Source: an uncultured Rhodopila sp.
GTDB lineage: Bacteria; Pseudomonadota; Alphaproteobacteria; Acetobacterales; Acetobacteraceae
Length of the DNA stretch: 50,531 bases
Direction: 5' to 3'
Assembly (NCBI RefSeq): GCF_903944925.1
Contig: NZ_CAJATU010000023.1
Span: 1-50,531 of the forward strand
Below the pieces are notes generated by a model. It saw only the letters and a list, made by a program, of their open reading frames with translations. It searched no databases and had not been told where the DNA came from. Below are positions 17,493 through 27,271 of the stretch, one piece after another (within the stretch, counting starts at the first letter, position 1; every line of letters begins with the position of its first letter). The translations under genes and the position numbers were made by a program.

Positions 17493-18692
17493 TCAGCCTG
17501 CCGCCTTGCCGGTATGCAGATGGAACCGCATATGCTCGGGCACCTCCTGCCCCGCATCGGTGAACGCCTTGCGCAACGCCCCCATAGCCGGCCCGAAAAT
17601 CCCGGCGCGGTTCTCGCTGCACCACTCGCGAGAGCCGATGGTCGTCTCCAGGCTGCCCTGGAACCGGGGCATCACCCAGCGGGCGAACAACTCGTAGCTG
17701 CGCAGCGTCTGCTCCCGGTTCGCCCATTCGTGGGAGCGGAACAGCACCGCCCCTGCCCCGCCGCCGGTGAAGCCGAGCAGCCGCTCGATCCCCGTAATGA
17801 TCGTCTCGGGCGAGCCGACGAGAGTCGATCCGGCGGCCAGCCCTTCGGCCAGAGGATTTTCGCTGCGCATCGGCGGGCGGCCGAGCGTCTCGCTGAAATA
17901 GGACAGGGTTTCGATACGCTCGCCGTGGCGGACTTCCTGTATCGCCAGTTCGTCGGTCTCGGCGCAATGCATGTTGATCACCAGCCGCCAATCGTCGCGG
18001 TTCAGCGTCTTGCCGTATTTCGCCGCCTCGGCCTCGCCCATCTTCCAGTAGTCCGCCAGCTTGGCGGAGCCGCCGGGCAGCCCGGCACCCAGCGATAGCA
18101 GGCCGACGCCGTATTTGCCCGCTGCCAGCACGCCGGCCGGCGTTGTGGCGCTGGCGACCGCGATCGGGAAGCCGCCCTTGGTGTAGGGCTTCAGGTGCAG
18201 ACGCGCCTCCCGCAATTCGAACCAGTCGGTCTTCACGGTGACCGGCTCCTTGCACGCCAGCAGCGCCATGATCGCGCCGAGCGACTCATCCATCATGCCG
18301 CGCTGCCGCTCTGCGTCGATGCCCATCATGTAGGCGTCGGAGACCAGGGCACCGGGGCCGCAGCCCAGCATCGCCCGGCCCCGCGTCATGTGGTCCAACT
18401 GAACAAAACGTTGCGCCACCAGTAGAGGGTGGTGATACGGCAGGCTGGTGACGCCGGAGCCCAGCATGATGTGCCGGGTTTTTTCCGCCGCCACGCCGAT
18501 GAAGATTTCCGGTGACGCGATGATCTCCCAGCCGGCGGAATGGTGCTCGCCGATCCAGGCTTCGTCGTAGCCGAGGTGGTCGAGCCATTGAATGAGTTCC
18601 AGGTCGCGGCCCAGCGCCAGGGTCGGGTTGTCGCCCACGCGGTGGAACGGGGCGAGGAAAATACCGAATCGCAGGCCGTCATGGGTCGCCAT
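17493..18692 (-). CDS. LLM-class flavin-dependent oxidoreductase
   Basis: A 399-aa bacterial luciferase-like monooxygenase. LLM proteins use FMNH2 or F420 to oxidise small organic substrates. Family features: LRFGIFLAPFH at the N-terminus, LDHLGYDEAWIGEHHSAGWE, ITTLPYHHPLLVAQ-like SLPYHHPLLVAQRFVQLDHM, and GRAMLGCGPGALVSD. The best match is the 'limonene monooxygenase-like' branch; the substrate is unproven. The ATG at 18692 was preferred to one at 18749 because homology begins there and gaaaagga lies upstream. Confidence 0.9.
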   Translation of the reverse strand: MATHDGLRFGIFLAPFHRVGDNPTLALGRDLELIQWLDHLGYDEAWIGEHHSAGWEIIASPEIFIGVAAEKTRHIMLGSGVTSLPYHHPLLVAQRFVQLDHMTRGRAMLGCGPGALVSDAYMMGIDAERQRGMMDESLGAIMALLACKEPVTVKTDWFELREARLHLKPYTKGGFPIAVASATTPAGVLAAGKYGVGLLSLGAGLPGGSAKLADYWKMGEAEAAKYGKTLNRDDWRLVINMHCAETDELAIQEVRHGERIETLSYFSETLGRPPMRSENPLAEGLAAGSTLVGSPETIITGIERLLGFTGGGAGAVLFRSHEWANREQTLRSYELFARWVMPRFQGSLETTIGSREWCSENRAGIFGPAMGALRKAFTDAGQEVPEHMRFHLHTGKAAG

Positions 18693-19009
18693 GCAGATGT
18701 CCTTTTCGATGTCATGGACGACGGTGGCCGGGGCGGTCGGGATGGTCAAGGCCGCGGCGCCGGCCGTGGTCTCGCCCGGATGAGGACGTTCTGAAATCGG
18801 AACATAACACTGCCGGCTGCGCTATGTTCGACGGCTGTCGACCCGTCCCCGCGGCACGACCCGGCTGGAGATTCACTGAATCTGTGTGAAATCTTCAGCG
18901 CTTTGCTGCGCCTGCCGGTTGAAAAATCTATGTTTTACTGCAGTCCGGCGGCCGATCGGCCGATGCGACAGTCCGTCTGGCATGGCCAGCCGAAAGTCTA
19001 TGACAGGTG
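18693..19009. other. Intergenic region
   Basis: About 320 bp between the LLM gene and a small unknown. It should contain the LLM promoter. No gene, RNA or clear repeat was seen. Confidence 0.4.
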
Positions 19010-19231
19010 TCAGGTATGCATTGAGGCCGCGATCCGCAGAACGATAAGGCCCGGCTCCGCGTCCGTTGCAGCGGCCATCGCATCGTCGAGCGTGCCGATA
19101 AAATCATCGAAGTGTTCCGGCATGTCATCCAGCCTGTCCAGCAGCTCGCGCACCTCATCCTTTGTCATCGCCAACACCCACGGAGTCTGCGATGCGCTGA
19201 TTGCCGCGAAATCTAAAAGACGCGCTGCCAT
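19010..19231 (-). CDS. Hypothetical 73-aa protein
   Basis: Small acidic, helical protein (ATG 19231, with agggggt 8 bp upstream). Its core reads TKDEVRELLDRLDDMPEHFDDFIGTLDDAM, an amphipathic helix pair, with no signal peptide. It is not a recognised family. The ribosome site and codon use make it a plausible gene. It stands alone. Confidence 0.5.
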   Translation of the reverse strand: MAARLLDFAAISASQTPWVLAMTKDEVRELLDRLDDMPEHFDDFIGTLDDAMAAATDAEPGLIVLRIAASMHT

Positions 19232-19410
19232 GTCTTAACCCCCTGTCAAGATCGGGAGTTTACGAACTGGCCAGGCTGCGGTTCAAGCTCTCGCCACCGT
19301 TATCGCTCAACTCCACGTGATCACAGCCTCTGAGGGCAGCTTCGACCGCGCTTGTTGACCTCTGTCTTCCTACAATGCGCAGAGGTCCGGAGAGCAAAGG
19401 CCATCAACCG

Positions 19411-20988
19411 CTACTTCACACGGACAAACCGATACGGAAAGAAATTATCCGCCGGCTGTGCCAGATCGACGTTCTGCTTCGCCGCCCAGACGATCACCTG
19501 CTGGTGCAGCGGGATCGTCGGCGCATCCGCCTCTATGATGCGGATCGTTTCCTTGATCATCGCTGCCCGCTTGGCCGCGTCCGTTTCGACCCCGATCTTC
19601 TCGGTCAGTTCGTCCAGCGCCGGGTTGGAGTAGCCGCCATCGTTAACCTCGCCGCGCTTGCCGTTGCGAGTTGCTAACAGCGTGTACAGCACATTGTGCG
19701 CATCATACGTCGCCGGAGTCCAGCCCAGCATGTAAAAATCAGTGTCATATGCAGGCGCGCCAATCTTGGTGAAGAACTTCGACTTGGTCTGGGCGTTCAG
19801 ATCCACCTTCACGCCAACCCGCGCCAGCATGGAAACGATCGCGGTGCAGATCTGCTCATCCATAACGTAACGATCGTTCGGGCAGTCCAGGCCGACGCGG
19901 AAGCCGGACGGATAACCCGCCTCCGCCAGCAACTGCTTCGCCTTCGCCGGGTCCGCCTTCGGCTGCACATCCAGCGCGGCATCGTAACCGTTCACCCCCG
20001 GCCCCCACATCTCCGCCGTCGGATGCCCCAGCCCCAGCATCACCTTGCTCGCAATGATCGGCTCATCGATCGCCAGGCCCACCGCCTGCCGCACCTTCAC
20101 GTCGCGGAACGGATTCTTGCCCTTGACGTCGGAACTCGGCAGCTCGTCGCGGCTGACATTGAAGCTTAGGAAGATCGTCCGCAGCTCCGGCGTTTCCAGA
20201 ATCTTCAACCCCTCGGTCTGCTTGATCCGGGCGATGTCCTGCGGCGGCACCGAGTAGATCATGTCCACCTCGCCGGACAGCAGCGCCGCAACGCGCGTGG
20301 GCGCGGAGGAGATCACGTTGAACTCGACGCGATCCAGATTGTGCTCCGGCTTGTCCCACCAACCGTCGTACTTCTCGACCACGGTCTTGCGGTCCGGCTC
20401 CCGCGAGACCAGACGGAACGGGCCGGTCCCCATCGCGTTGTGCAGCGCGTAGTTGTCGTCCTTGCCGATGAACGCCGGTTCGGCCGCGTTATGCGCCTCG
20501 CACCAGGATTTCGACATGATCAGCAGGTTGGTCTGCTCCTGCAGCAGGATCGGGTCCGGCAGGAAAGTTTCGAAATCAACCGTCAGGTCGTCGACCTTGC
20601 GCGCCTCCTTCACCACCGACATCGGCGCCCGCATCGACGAGCTTTTGGACAGGATTCGCTTCACTGTGAACACCACGTCGTCGGCGGTGAACGCCGAGCC
20701 GTCCTGCCACTTCACGCCCGGCCGCAGATGGAAGCGCCAGACCGTCGGCGCGGTCTGCTCCCACGATGTCGCCAGCGCCGGCTCCAGGCCGAGGCTCCGG
20801 TTGCGGCGGACAAGGGGTTCATAAATATTGGCGAGGAACGAAAGCTGCACGGTTTCCTGCCGCGTCATCGGGTCCATCGCGTTGACATCGCCGTCATTGG
20901 CCCAGCGCAGGGTTGCCGCGCCGGCGGGCGTAAGGCCCAACGCCGCGATCACGGCAAAGGCGGAGAACCGTAGACGGGTCAACTTCAT
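19411..20988 (-). CDS. ABC transporter substrate-binding protein, peptide/opine family 5
   Basis: A 525-aa periplasmic SBP_bac_5 protein that binds peptides or similar solutes. The signal peptide reaches AGAATLRWAN (cleavage near residue 24). Family blocks: DPMTRQETVQLSFLANIYEPL, GVKWQDGSAFTADDVVFTVKR, NAMGTGPFRL, RQAVGLAIDEP and AKQLLAEAGYPSGF. No permease or ATPase gene is next to it, so it is an orphan that must work with a transporter encoded elsewhere. ATG 20988. Confidence 0.93.
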   Translation of the reverse strand: MKLTRLRFSAFAVIAALGLTPAGAATLRWANDGDVNAMDPMTRQETVQLSFLANIYEPLVRRNRSLGLEPALATSWEQTAPTVWRFHLRPGVKWQDGSAFTADDVVFTVKRILSKSSSMRAPMSVVKEARKVDDLTVDFETFLPDPILLQEQTNLLIMSKSWCEAHNAAEPAFIGKDDNYALHNAMGTGPFRLVSREPDRKTVVEKYDGWWDKPEHNLDRVEFNVISSAPTRVAALLSGEVDMIYSVPPQDIARIKQTEGLKILETPELRTIFLSFNVSRDELPSSDVKGKNPFRDVKVRQAVGLAIDEPIIASKVMLGLGHPTAEMWGPGVNGYDAALDVQPKADPAKAKQLLAEAGYPSGFRVGLDCPNDRYVMDEQICTAIVSMLARVGVKVDLNAQTKSKFFTKIGAPAYDTDFYMLGWTPATYDAHNVLYTLLATRNGKRGEVNDGGYSNPALDELTEKIGVETDAAKRAAMIKETIRIIEADAPTIPLHQQVIVWAAKQNVDLAQPADNFFPYRFVRVK

Positions 20989-21074
20989 GGATGGAACCCC
21001 GGTTGGTTGGTGTTAGCCTGATCCGACGCGCCGAAACTACCGCGTGCGGCCGGAACTGAACAGGGAAAGTGCGT

Positions 21075-21725
21075 ATGCAGATCTATCCTGATACCGACAT
21101 CATAGGCGTCGTCGACGTCCAGCCGACCTTCATGCCCGGCGGAGAACTGCCGGTTCCCGGTGGACATGAGGTGGTTCCGATTATCAACGACCTGCTGACC
21201 CGTTTCGCTCACGCATTTGTGACACAAGACTGGCACCCGCCCGGCCACGCCTCCTTCGCCAGCGCCCATTCCGGCAAGCAGCCCTACGACACGCATGCCC
21301 TGCCGTATGGCGAGCAGGTGCTGTGGCCGGACCATGGCATCGCCGGCACGCCGTCAGCCGCCATCCACCCCGAGCTCGACCAAAGCCGCGTCCAGGTGGT
21401 CATCCGCAAGGGCTTCCATCCCGGCATCGATAGCTACTCGGCGTTCTTTGAGAACGACCACCGGACCCCGACCGGGCTGGAAGGGTGGTTGCGCCAGCGC
21501 GGTTTCACGCGCCTGTTCCTGTGCGGCCTCGCCACCGATTTCTGCGTCGCCTGGTCTGCCGAGGATGCCGCCCGCCTGGGTTTCGAGGTCGTGGTGATCG
21601 AGGACGCCTGCCGCGGCATCGGCCTGCCGGCGGGCGACGGCCGCACCACGATCGATGAGGCGCGGGATCGCCTGGCCGCCCGCGGCGTGCAATTCATCGC
21701 CAGTTCCGGGCTGCGAATCGGGTGA
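21075..21725 (+). CDS. pncA: Nicotinamidase (PncA-like)
   Basis: A 216-aa isochorismatase-fold amidase that hydrolyses nicotinamide to nicotinate for NAD salvage. The catalytic triad is D14 (VVDVQPTF), K112 (RKGFHP) and C157 (LATDFCV). The metal site is D52, H54 and H87 (QDWHPPGH, WPDHG). The ATG at 21075 sits 9 bp after aggg; a GTG at 21069 is possible. The next gene starts 21 bp later and may be co-transcribed. Confidence 0.93.
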   Translation: MQIYPDTDIIGVVDVQPTFMPGGELPVPGGHEVVPIINDLLTRFAHAFVTQDWHPPGHASFASAHSGKQPYDTHALPYGEQVLWPDHGIAGTPSAAIHPELDQSRVQVVIRKGFHPGIDSYSAFFENDHRTPTGLEGWLRQRGFTRLFLCGLATDFCVAWSAEDAARLGFEVVVIEDACRGIGLPAGDGRTTIDEARDRLAARGVQFIASSGLRIG

Positions 21726-21746
21726 TTGCGTCCTATGTAACCGGAC

Positions 21747-22217
21747 ATGTTGCGTTACCTTGCCATTCTCGCCCTGGTGCTGCCGATCCGTGCCGCAATC
21801 GCCGGCCCTGCGGTGGAGGGTCTGTGGCTGACGCAGGACCATGACGGCGTGATCGCGGTCGCACCCTGCGAAACCGGCGACGGCAAGCTGTGTGCCCGGA
21901 TCGAGGGGGTTATTTTGGATCATGCAAACGATCCGACTCCGGTTGATTACCGCGGGGTGTCGCAGTGCCGCCTGCCGCTGATCACCGATGCGACGCAGGT
22001 CGAGCCGAACCTGTGGAAGGGCCACATCACCAATCCGCGCAACGGCGATGTCTGGAGGGTGGAGCTCTATCTGGAGCGCGATGGCAACCTGGCGCTGCGC
22101 GGTTATCTCGGGGTCCCCTTGCTCGGCCAGACGCAGACCTGGACGCGCTACGACGGCAAGGTGCCGGATGATTGCCGGCTGACCAAGCCATCCGACGGGG
22201 ATGTGGTAACGCGGTAG
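21747..22217 (+). CDS. Exported DUF2147 protein
   Basis: A 156-aa protein with a signal peptide (LRYLAILALVLPIRAAIAG) and the DUF2147 pattern: VEGLWLTQDHDGVIAVAPC, GKLCARIEG, WKGHITNPRNGDVWRVEL and LRGYLGVPLLGQTQTWTR. These are small periplasmic beta-barrel, lipocalin-like proteins of unknown function in alphaproteobacteria and bacteroidetes. Starts 21 bp after pncA; a common transcript is likely but a shared role is not evident. Confidence 0.85.
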   Translation: MLRYLAILALVLPIRAAIAGPAVEGLWLTQDHDGVIAVAPCETGDGKLCARIEGVILDHANDPTPVDYRGVSQCRLPLITDATQVEPNLWKGHITNPRNGDVWRVELYLERDGNLALRGYLGVPLLGQTQTWTRYDGKVPDDCRLTKPSDGDVVTR

Positions 22218-22251
22218 CGGCTGCACGCCGGCCGCTCCCACGCCACCGTTG

Positions 22252-23226
22252 TCAGATGTGGTCAAACCTTGGGGGTATCGGCACCACCCCGCCGATGTTG
22301 AGGTTCACCGCGCTGCCACCCGGAAGGGACGGGCCGATGTGGAGCAGCGCTTGCTCGATGTCCGGCGGCAGCGCAGGAATCAGATCGGCCAGCAAGCCGC
22401 CGGGCTTTACCGGGCTGCCGACAAAGCTCTCTGTCACGTAGTTCGAGACGACCTGGCCGATGACCTGGCCGAAATCATTGATGGCGCTGATCGCTTCGAG
22501 CGTCCCCGGCACGCTGGCGGACGGGTCCAGGAAGGTGAAATGCCCATAGGTGTCGACAAAACCATGCACGACGCCGGAACTGTCGGTGTAGGTTCCGGCC
22601 ACCTGGCCCAGATTGTTGATGGCCGTTGCGTCGGTTGAAGCCGCACCGGGAACGTCGATTGTTTTGAACGTGTCGGTTTTCAGGTCGAGCACCCCGCTGA
22701 CGCCTGCCGTCGTTGTGCCGACGATCTGATCGAAGTCGTTGATGCCGGTCGGCAGGAAGCCGGTGCCGTCAGCCAACGTCAGAGTGGTCAGCGTCCCGCC
22801 GATATCGATGAAGCCGAACTGCGCGGTGATGGTTTCCGGCACCGTGCCGGTAAGGCCCTTGTACTGGCCGACGACCTGGCCGAGATCGTTGATACCGCTC
22901 GCCCTCGCGTCATTGACGAACGACGACGGCAGGGAGGCGAAATACGTTATCGTGCCGTTCGTATCGATAAAGGCGTGGCTGCCGTCGCTTTTCGGGAAAA
23001 ACCCGGCTACCTGGCCCGGGTTGTTGATCGCAAGCGGAACCGGGTAGGAAAATGGCACCTGCACCTCGGTGACGGTGCCTTGGTTCAGGATGAAACCATT
23101 GACGTTGCCTGCGCCGGTGATGGCACCGAGATCGTTGATCCCGTACGCCACGGCGAAGGTCTGGCCGGGCAGGATGAACTGGCTGAACGTATAATCTTCC
23201 GAACACGTTTGCGAAATGTTTGTCAT
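22252..23226 (-). CDS. HAF-repeat (beta-propeller-like) protein
   Basis: A 324-aa protein made of about six HAF repeats ('extracellular repeat, HAF family'). Units of about 45 residues carry cores GINDLGAITG, INNPGQVAGF, GINDLGQVVGQY, GINDFDQIVG, INNLGQVAGTY and INDFGQVIGQV, alternating with '.GFI/.HAFI' strands. The ATG at 23226 has ggagga upstream. No classical signal peptide is visible, although HAF proteins are usually exported. The C-terminal 50 residues are hydrophobic and proline-rich (LIPALPPDIEQALLHIG). Function unknown. Confidence 0.8.
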   Translation of the reverse strand: MTNISQTCSEDYTFSQFILPGQTFAVAYGINDLGAITGAGNVNGFILNQGTVTEVQVPFSYPVPLAINNPGQVAGFFPKSDGSHAFIDTNGTITYFASLPSSFVNDARASGINDLGQVVGQYKGLTGTVPETITAQFGFIDIGGTLTTLTLADGTGFLPTGINDFDQIVGTTTAGVSGVLDLKTDTFKTIDVPGAASTDATAINNLGQVAGTYTDSSGVVHGFVDTYGHFTFLDPSASVPGTLEAISAINDFGQVIGQVVSNYVTESFVGSPVKPGGLLADLIPALPPDIEQALLHIGPSLPGGSAVNLNIGGVVPIPPRFDHI

Positions 23227-23483
23227 GACGAGTCCTCCAGTCCGGAACAGGGAAGCCGGAGGTGCGCGAGCAAGGGGCAAGTGTTTGCACCGCGAGGAAT
23301 TGACCCGGGCGTCGGCCCTGTTCGACTGTGCGCAGGTGCGGCGTCCGCCTTCGTTGCCGCCACTCCCTGGCATCAGGCCACGCGCACTAATGTTTGGCAG
23401 TTTACGCCGCCCGTGCGCGCTGCCATTGACAAAATGTTACGTAAAAACAATGTTCCGGGGATCGGAGCGGTTGAGGCGCGGCT

Positions 23484-24058
23484 ATGGCGGATGGTGTATT
23501 CGTTTTCGATAAAGATAACAACCCGACCCCTCTTAAGGCGGCGGAGTTTGCCAACGAGGCGGACTTCCAGGCGCTGCTTAAAAAATCCCCGAACTTTTGT
23601 CCGGTGAGGCAATTGACCCTGTATCGCCTCGTCGATGGTCACTTATCGCCCGAGAAAAATCCGTTCCCAAGCACCTCGATGGGGAACCATTTTGGTCGAT
23701 TGATCATCTTTCCTTCGATCAGGACGGCATACCAACCTTTGTAGAGGTCAAGCGACAAACGAATACGGATCTGCGCCGTCGAGTCGTGGGGCAGATGCTG
23801 GATTACGCTGCGAATGCAGTAATCTATTGGCCAAACAAAGAGTTACGCGATGCGTTCGAAAAACGACCGCAATCGGAAGCCGACCCGCCGGATGTTGAGA
23901 AATTCTGGCTGACGGTCCAAACCAACCTCCAGGCTGGCCGAATCCGCCTATTGTTTGCTGCCGATAAAATTCCTGCCGAGCTCCTGGCTGACGCAGAGAG
24001 CAAGGCCAGTTTTCACGACGCCGCGGTTTGGCTGGTCGACGAGCTAAAGACAGGGTGA
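23484..24058 (+). pseudogene. PD-(D/E)xK-like protein split by a frameshift at an A6 tract
   Basis: Two overlapping frames make one protein. The first (ATG 23484) reads MADGVFVFDKDNNPTPLKAA and continues to FQALLKK. The second continues PELLSGEAIDPVSPRRWSLI, then WSIDHLSFDQDGIPTFVEVK and VVGQMLDYAANAVIYW. The D..PTFVEVK block is a PD-(D/E)xK nuclease-like core, in a family usually annotated 'hypothetical'. The join is a -1 shift at aaaaaa (23580-23585). Either it is a pseudogene or the A6 tract allows slippage. A TTGACA at 23426-23431 may be its -35. Stop at 24058. Confidence 0.7.
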
Positions 24059-24080
24059 CCAAATCAAAGCCGGTAAAAGG

Positions 24081-24407
24081 TCAATACTCAAGGTCGTGGT
24101 CAGGCCCCAGGCACCCTTCGGTGCGCCGAAAGAACGCTGACACCGGGTCCGGACGCGCCACCATCGCCAATGCGAGAAGGCCTAGCTCGCGCGTCGAAGA
24201 GATGCCGGATTCTCGCTTCGCCGCCTCAACCAGGCCGGTCGGTGCGCAAAAGCTGACATGATCCGTCTTTTCGCTGTCGAACAGATCGGCGAGGCGGACT
24301 TGCTCCAGCACTGACATGTACATCGGATTTGTGCGCTGCGACGATGGATTAACCCGCATAGAGCGCCGCTTCGGCTTCGGTTGCCGTGTGATGAGTCTGG
24401 CGGACAT
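24081..24407 (-). CDS. Probable ribbon-helix-helix antitoxin, solitary
   Basis: A 108-aa protein with an excellent GGAGG before ATG 24407. The C-terminal half reads HVSFCAPTGLVEAAKRESG, then TRELGLLALAMVA and FFRRTEGCLGPDHDLEY. That layout (beta-strand, two helices, 'LGPD' tail) resembles RHH antitoxins of PIN toxins. The N-terminus is basic (RLITRQPKPKRRS). No toxin follows it, so it may be an orphan antitoxin or a plain regulator. The assignment is inference. Confidence 0.45.
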   Translation of the reverse strand: MSARLITRQPKPKRRSMRVNPSSQRTNPMYMSVLEQVRLADLFDSEKTDHVSFCAPTGLVEAAKRESGISSTRELGLLALAMVARPDPVSAFFRRTEGCLGPDHDLEY

Positions 24408-24470
24408 ACGGGCCTCCTTTAGTCAATGCGGTTTCCCAGCCACTTGACGAAGCCCGAAGACGCGGCGGCT

Positions 24471-24740
24471 TCACCCGGTAGCGGTTGCACCCGGGTCATC
24501 AGGGGGCAATTCGTCATCCGCATCAGGCGGCAGGTCGGGCGCGCGGTCAAGGATGTGTAAAGCTTCCGCGACATCGGCACGCGCTGCGCGCTTCCGCAAG
24601 TCAAGCAAACCGCGGCGGTGCCCAAGACCTTCCGAAATCAATGCAACAAGAAGCTGATTAATGGAAACCTTTTCCTCGGCCGCCGCTTCCTTGGCCTGCA
24701 CGAGGATATGGTCGGGAACCCTTAGCGCAAATCCGCTCAT
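24471..24740 (-). CDS. Ribbon-helix-helix antitoxin
   Basis: An 89-aa CopG/HicB-type RHH protein: FALRVPDHILVQAKEAAAEE, then KVSINQLLVALISEGLG (residues 3-40), with an acidic proline-rich tail (DADDELPPDD). It is second in a toxin-first pair, its ATG overlapping the PIN gene stop by 4 bp. It should bind the palindrome at 25025-25044 and pair with the PIN protein, though that partner appears internally shortened. Confidence 0.75.
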   Translation of the reverse strand: MSGFALRVPDHILVQAKEAAAEEKVSINQLLVALISEGLGHRRGLLDLRKRAARADVAEALHILDRAPDLPPDADDELPPDDPGATATG

Positions 24741-25018
24741 GATGGCCTCCTTTTATACAACACCGGCAATCGCCGCTCCGCCAGATATTCTCCGGGCAAC
24801 AGCACCCGCAAACCGAACGCCGCCACCGCCGGGTGCCGAAAGTGCTTATCGCCCGAGAGATTCAGGGTCGCTCCACCGGCCAGGGCACATTCCAGGACAA
24901 CATTCGGGGAGACCGCGAATGGAACCTCTTTCGTCAACATTCCTCTGAGAACGGCATGGCATGCGCCTTTGCGCGAGCGAATGGCAGCCAGAAGGATGTT
25001 CGCGTCGGCCACAATCAT
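24737..25018 (-). CDS. PIN-domain toxin, internally shortened
   Basis: A 93-aa PIN-fold ribonuclease-like protein of the 'putative toxin, PIN family' type. The N-terminus has the first acidic residue (IVADANILLAAIRSRKGACH) and VSPNVVLEC. It then jumps to ALAGGATLNLSGDKHFR, normally the last third of a protein of about 135 aa. The middle acidic residues are therefore missing, so nuclease activity is doubtful. Start is ATG 25018, or GTG 25012, which has better spacing to gagga. It precedes the RHH antitoxin, overlapping by 4 bp. Confidence 0.7.
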   Translation of the reverse strand: MIVADANILLAAIRSRKGACHAVLRGMLTKEVPFAVSPNVVLECALAGGATLNLSGDKHFRHPAVAAFGLRVLLPGEYLAERRLPVLYKRRPS

Positions 25019-25024
25019 TCCTCA

Positions 25025-25044
25025 CGATATCAGATGCGATATCG
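25025..25044. promoter_or_regulatory. Probable operator of the PIN/RHH pair
   Basis: Perfect 7-bp inverted repeat (cgatatc, 6-nt spacer, gatatcg) six bases upstream of the PIN start. RHH antitoxins bind such short palindromes to autorepress. The role is inferred from position. Confidence 0.55.
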
Positions 25045-25120
25045 ACATGCAAATGCTTCACCTCCCGTTGACCGCCCAACCAAACGGCGGCTCACTGTCC
25101 GGACCAACCAGGAAACCACC

Positions 25121-26251
25121 ATGCAGATGCGAGCCGCCGTGCTGCGCGAACAGGGCAAGCCTCGCCCCTACCTCACCAGCCAGCCGATGACGATCGAGAC
25201 CGTCGACCTCGACCCGCCCGGCCCCGGCGAGGTGCTCTACAAGATCATTGGCGCCGGCCTCTGCCACTCCGACCTCTCGACCATCGAGAACCTGCGCCCC
25301 CGCAAGCTGCCAACCATTCCGGGGCATGAGGCCGCGGGCATCGTCGAGGCCATCGGCCCCGGTGTCACCGGCCTGAAGCCGGGCGACCACGTCGTCAGCG
25401 TCTTCGTGACAAGCTGCAACGACTGCCGCTACTGCAACGGCGGGCGCCCGAACCTGTGCCAAAGCTCGAACGCCTCCCGCACCGCCGGCACGCTGATCTC
25501 CGGCGCCCGCCGCCTGTCGCTGAACGGGGAACCGATATACCACTACAGCGGGCTGTCGGTGTTCGCGCAGTATGCCGTGGTGGCGCAAAACGCCTTGATC
25601 AAAATCCCCGATGACGTGCCGCTGGAGGACGCGGCGATCTTCGGCTGCGCCGTCGTCACCGGTGTCGGCGCCGTTCTGAACACCGCCCGGGTGCCTGCCG
25701 GCGGCCAGATGGCGGTCGTCGGGTTGGGCGGTGTCGGCATGAACGCCCTGCTCGGCGGCGTGGTCGCGGGGGCGGAGCGGATCGTCGCAGTTGACCTGAA
25801 TGCCGACAAGCTGCGGCTGGCGCGCGAACTCGGCGCCACCGACACGTTCCTGGCAGGCAACGCCGACGTGGTGGAGGAAATCCGGCAGGCGACCGGAGGC
25901 GGCCTGGACTACGTAATCGAAACCGCGGGATCGATCCCGGCGATGAACCTGGCCTATGCCATCGCCGCGCGCGGCGGCACGGTGGTCAGTGCCGGGCTGC
26001 CCGCCGCGACCGCGACGTTTTCGTACCTGCACGCCGCCCTGGTGAGTGACGGAAAAAGCATTGTCGGATCCTATATGGGCGGTTGTGTGCCCAAGCGTGA
26101 CATTCCGCGCTTCATCGCGCTCTATCAACGTGGCAAACTGCCCGTGCAAAAATTACGCACGGGAACCATCTCCTTTGACCAGATCAACGAAGGCTTCGAC
26201 CGGCTGTCGGATGGCTCGGTCCTCCGGCAGGTGCTGCTCCCGCACGGGTAA
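25121..26251 (+). CDS. Zinc-dependent alcohol dehydrogenase (MDR family)
   Basis: A 376-aa medium-chain dehydrogenase. Catalytic zinc ligands C48 (GLCHSDL) and H69/E70 (PGHEAAG) and the four structural cysteines C99, C102, C105, C113 (SCNDCRYCNGGRPNLC) are present. The NAD site is VVGLGGVGMNALLGG. It resembles the class III/aryl-alcohol branch; the substrate is unproven. The ATG at 25121 follows aggaaa; ATG 25127 is possible. An open frame from 24833 is only an upstream extension over the PIN gene. Confidence 0.93.
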   Translation: MQMRAAVLREQGKPRPYLTSQPMTIETVDLDPPGPGEVLYKIIGAGLCHSDLSTIENLRPRKLPTIPGHEAAGIVEAIGPGVTGLKPGDHVVSVFVTSCNDCRYCNGGRPNLCQSSNASRTAGTLISGARRLSLNGEPIYHYSGLSVFAQYAVVAQNALIKIPDDVPLEDAAIFGCAVVTGVGAVLNTARVPAGGQMAVVGLGGVGMNALLGGVVAGAERIVAVDLNADKLRLARELGATDTFLAGNADVVEEIRQATGGGLDYVIETAGSIPAMNLAYAIAARGGTVVSAGLPAATATFSYLHAALVSDGKSIVGSYMGGCVPKRDIPRFIALYQRGKLPVQKLRTGTISFDQINEGFDRLSDGSVLRQVLLPHG

Positions 26252-26332
26252 TACGGCCGGTCTTCCCCGCGCGACCGTCACCGCACGGCCTGGATGGCCA
26301 GCCTGCGCCGGCCATGATGGAAAACCAGGCAC

Positions 26333-27267
<935 letters not shown>

Positions 27268-27271
<4 letters not shown>

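Noticed and set aside
24833..25120. N-terminal extension of the alcohol dehydrogenase
   Set aside because: It runs antisense over the PIN toxin and has no homology; the ribosome site fits ATG 25121.
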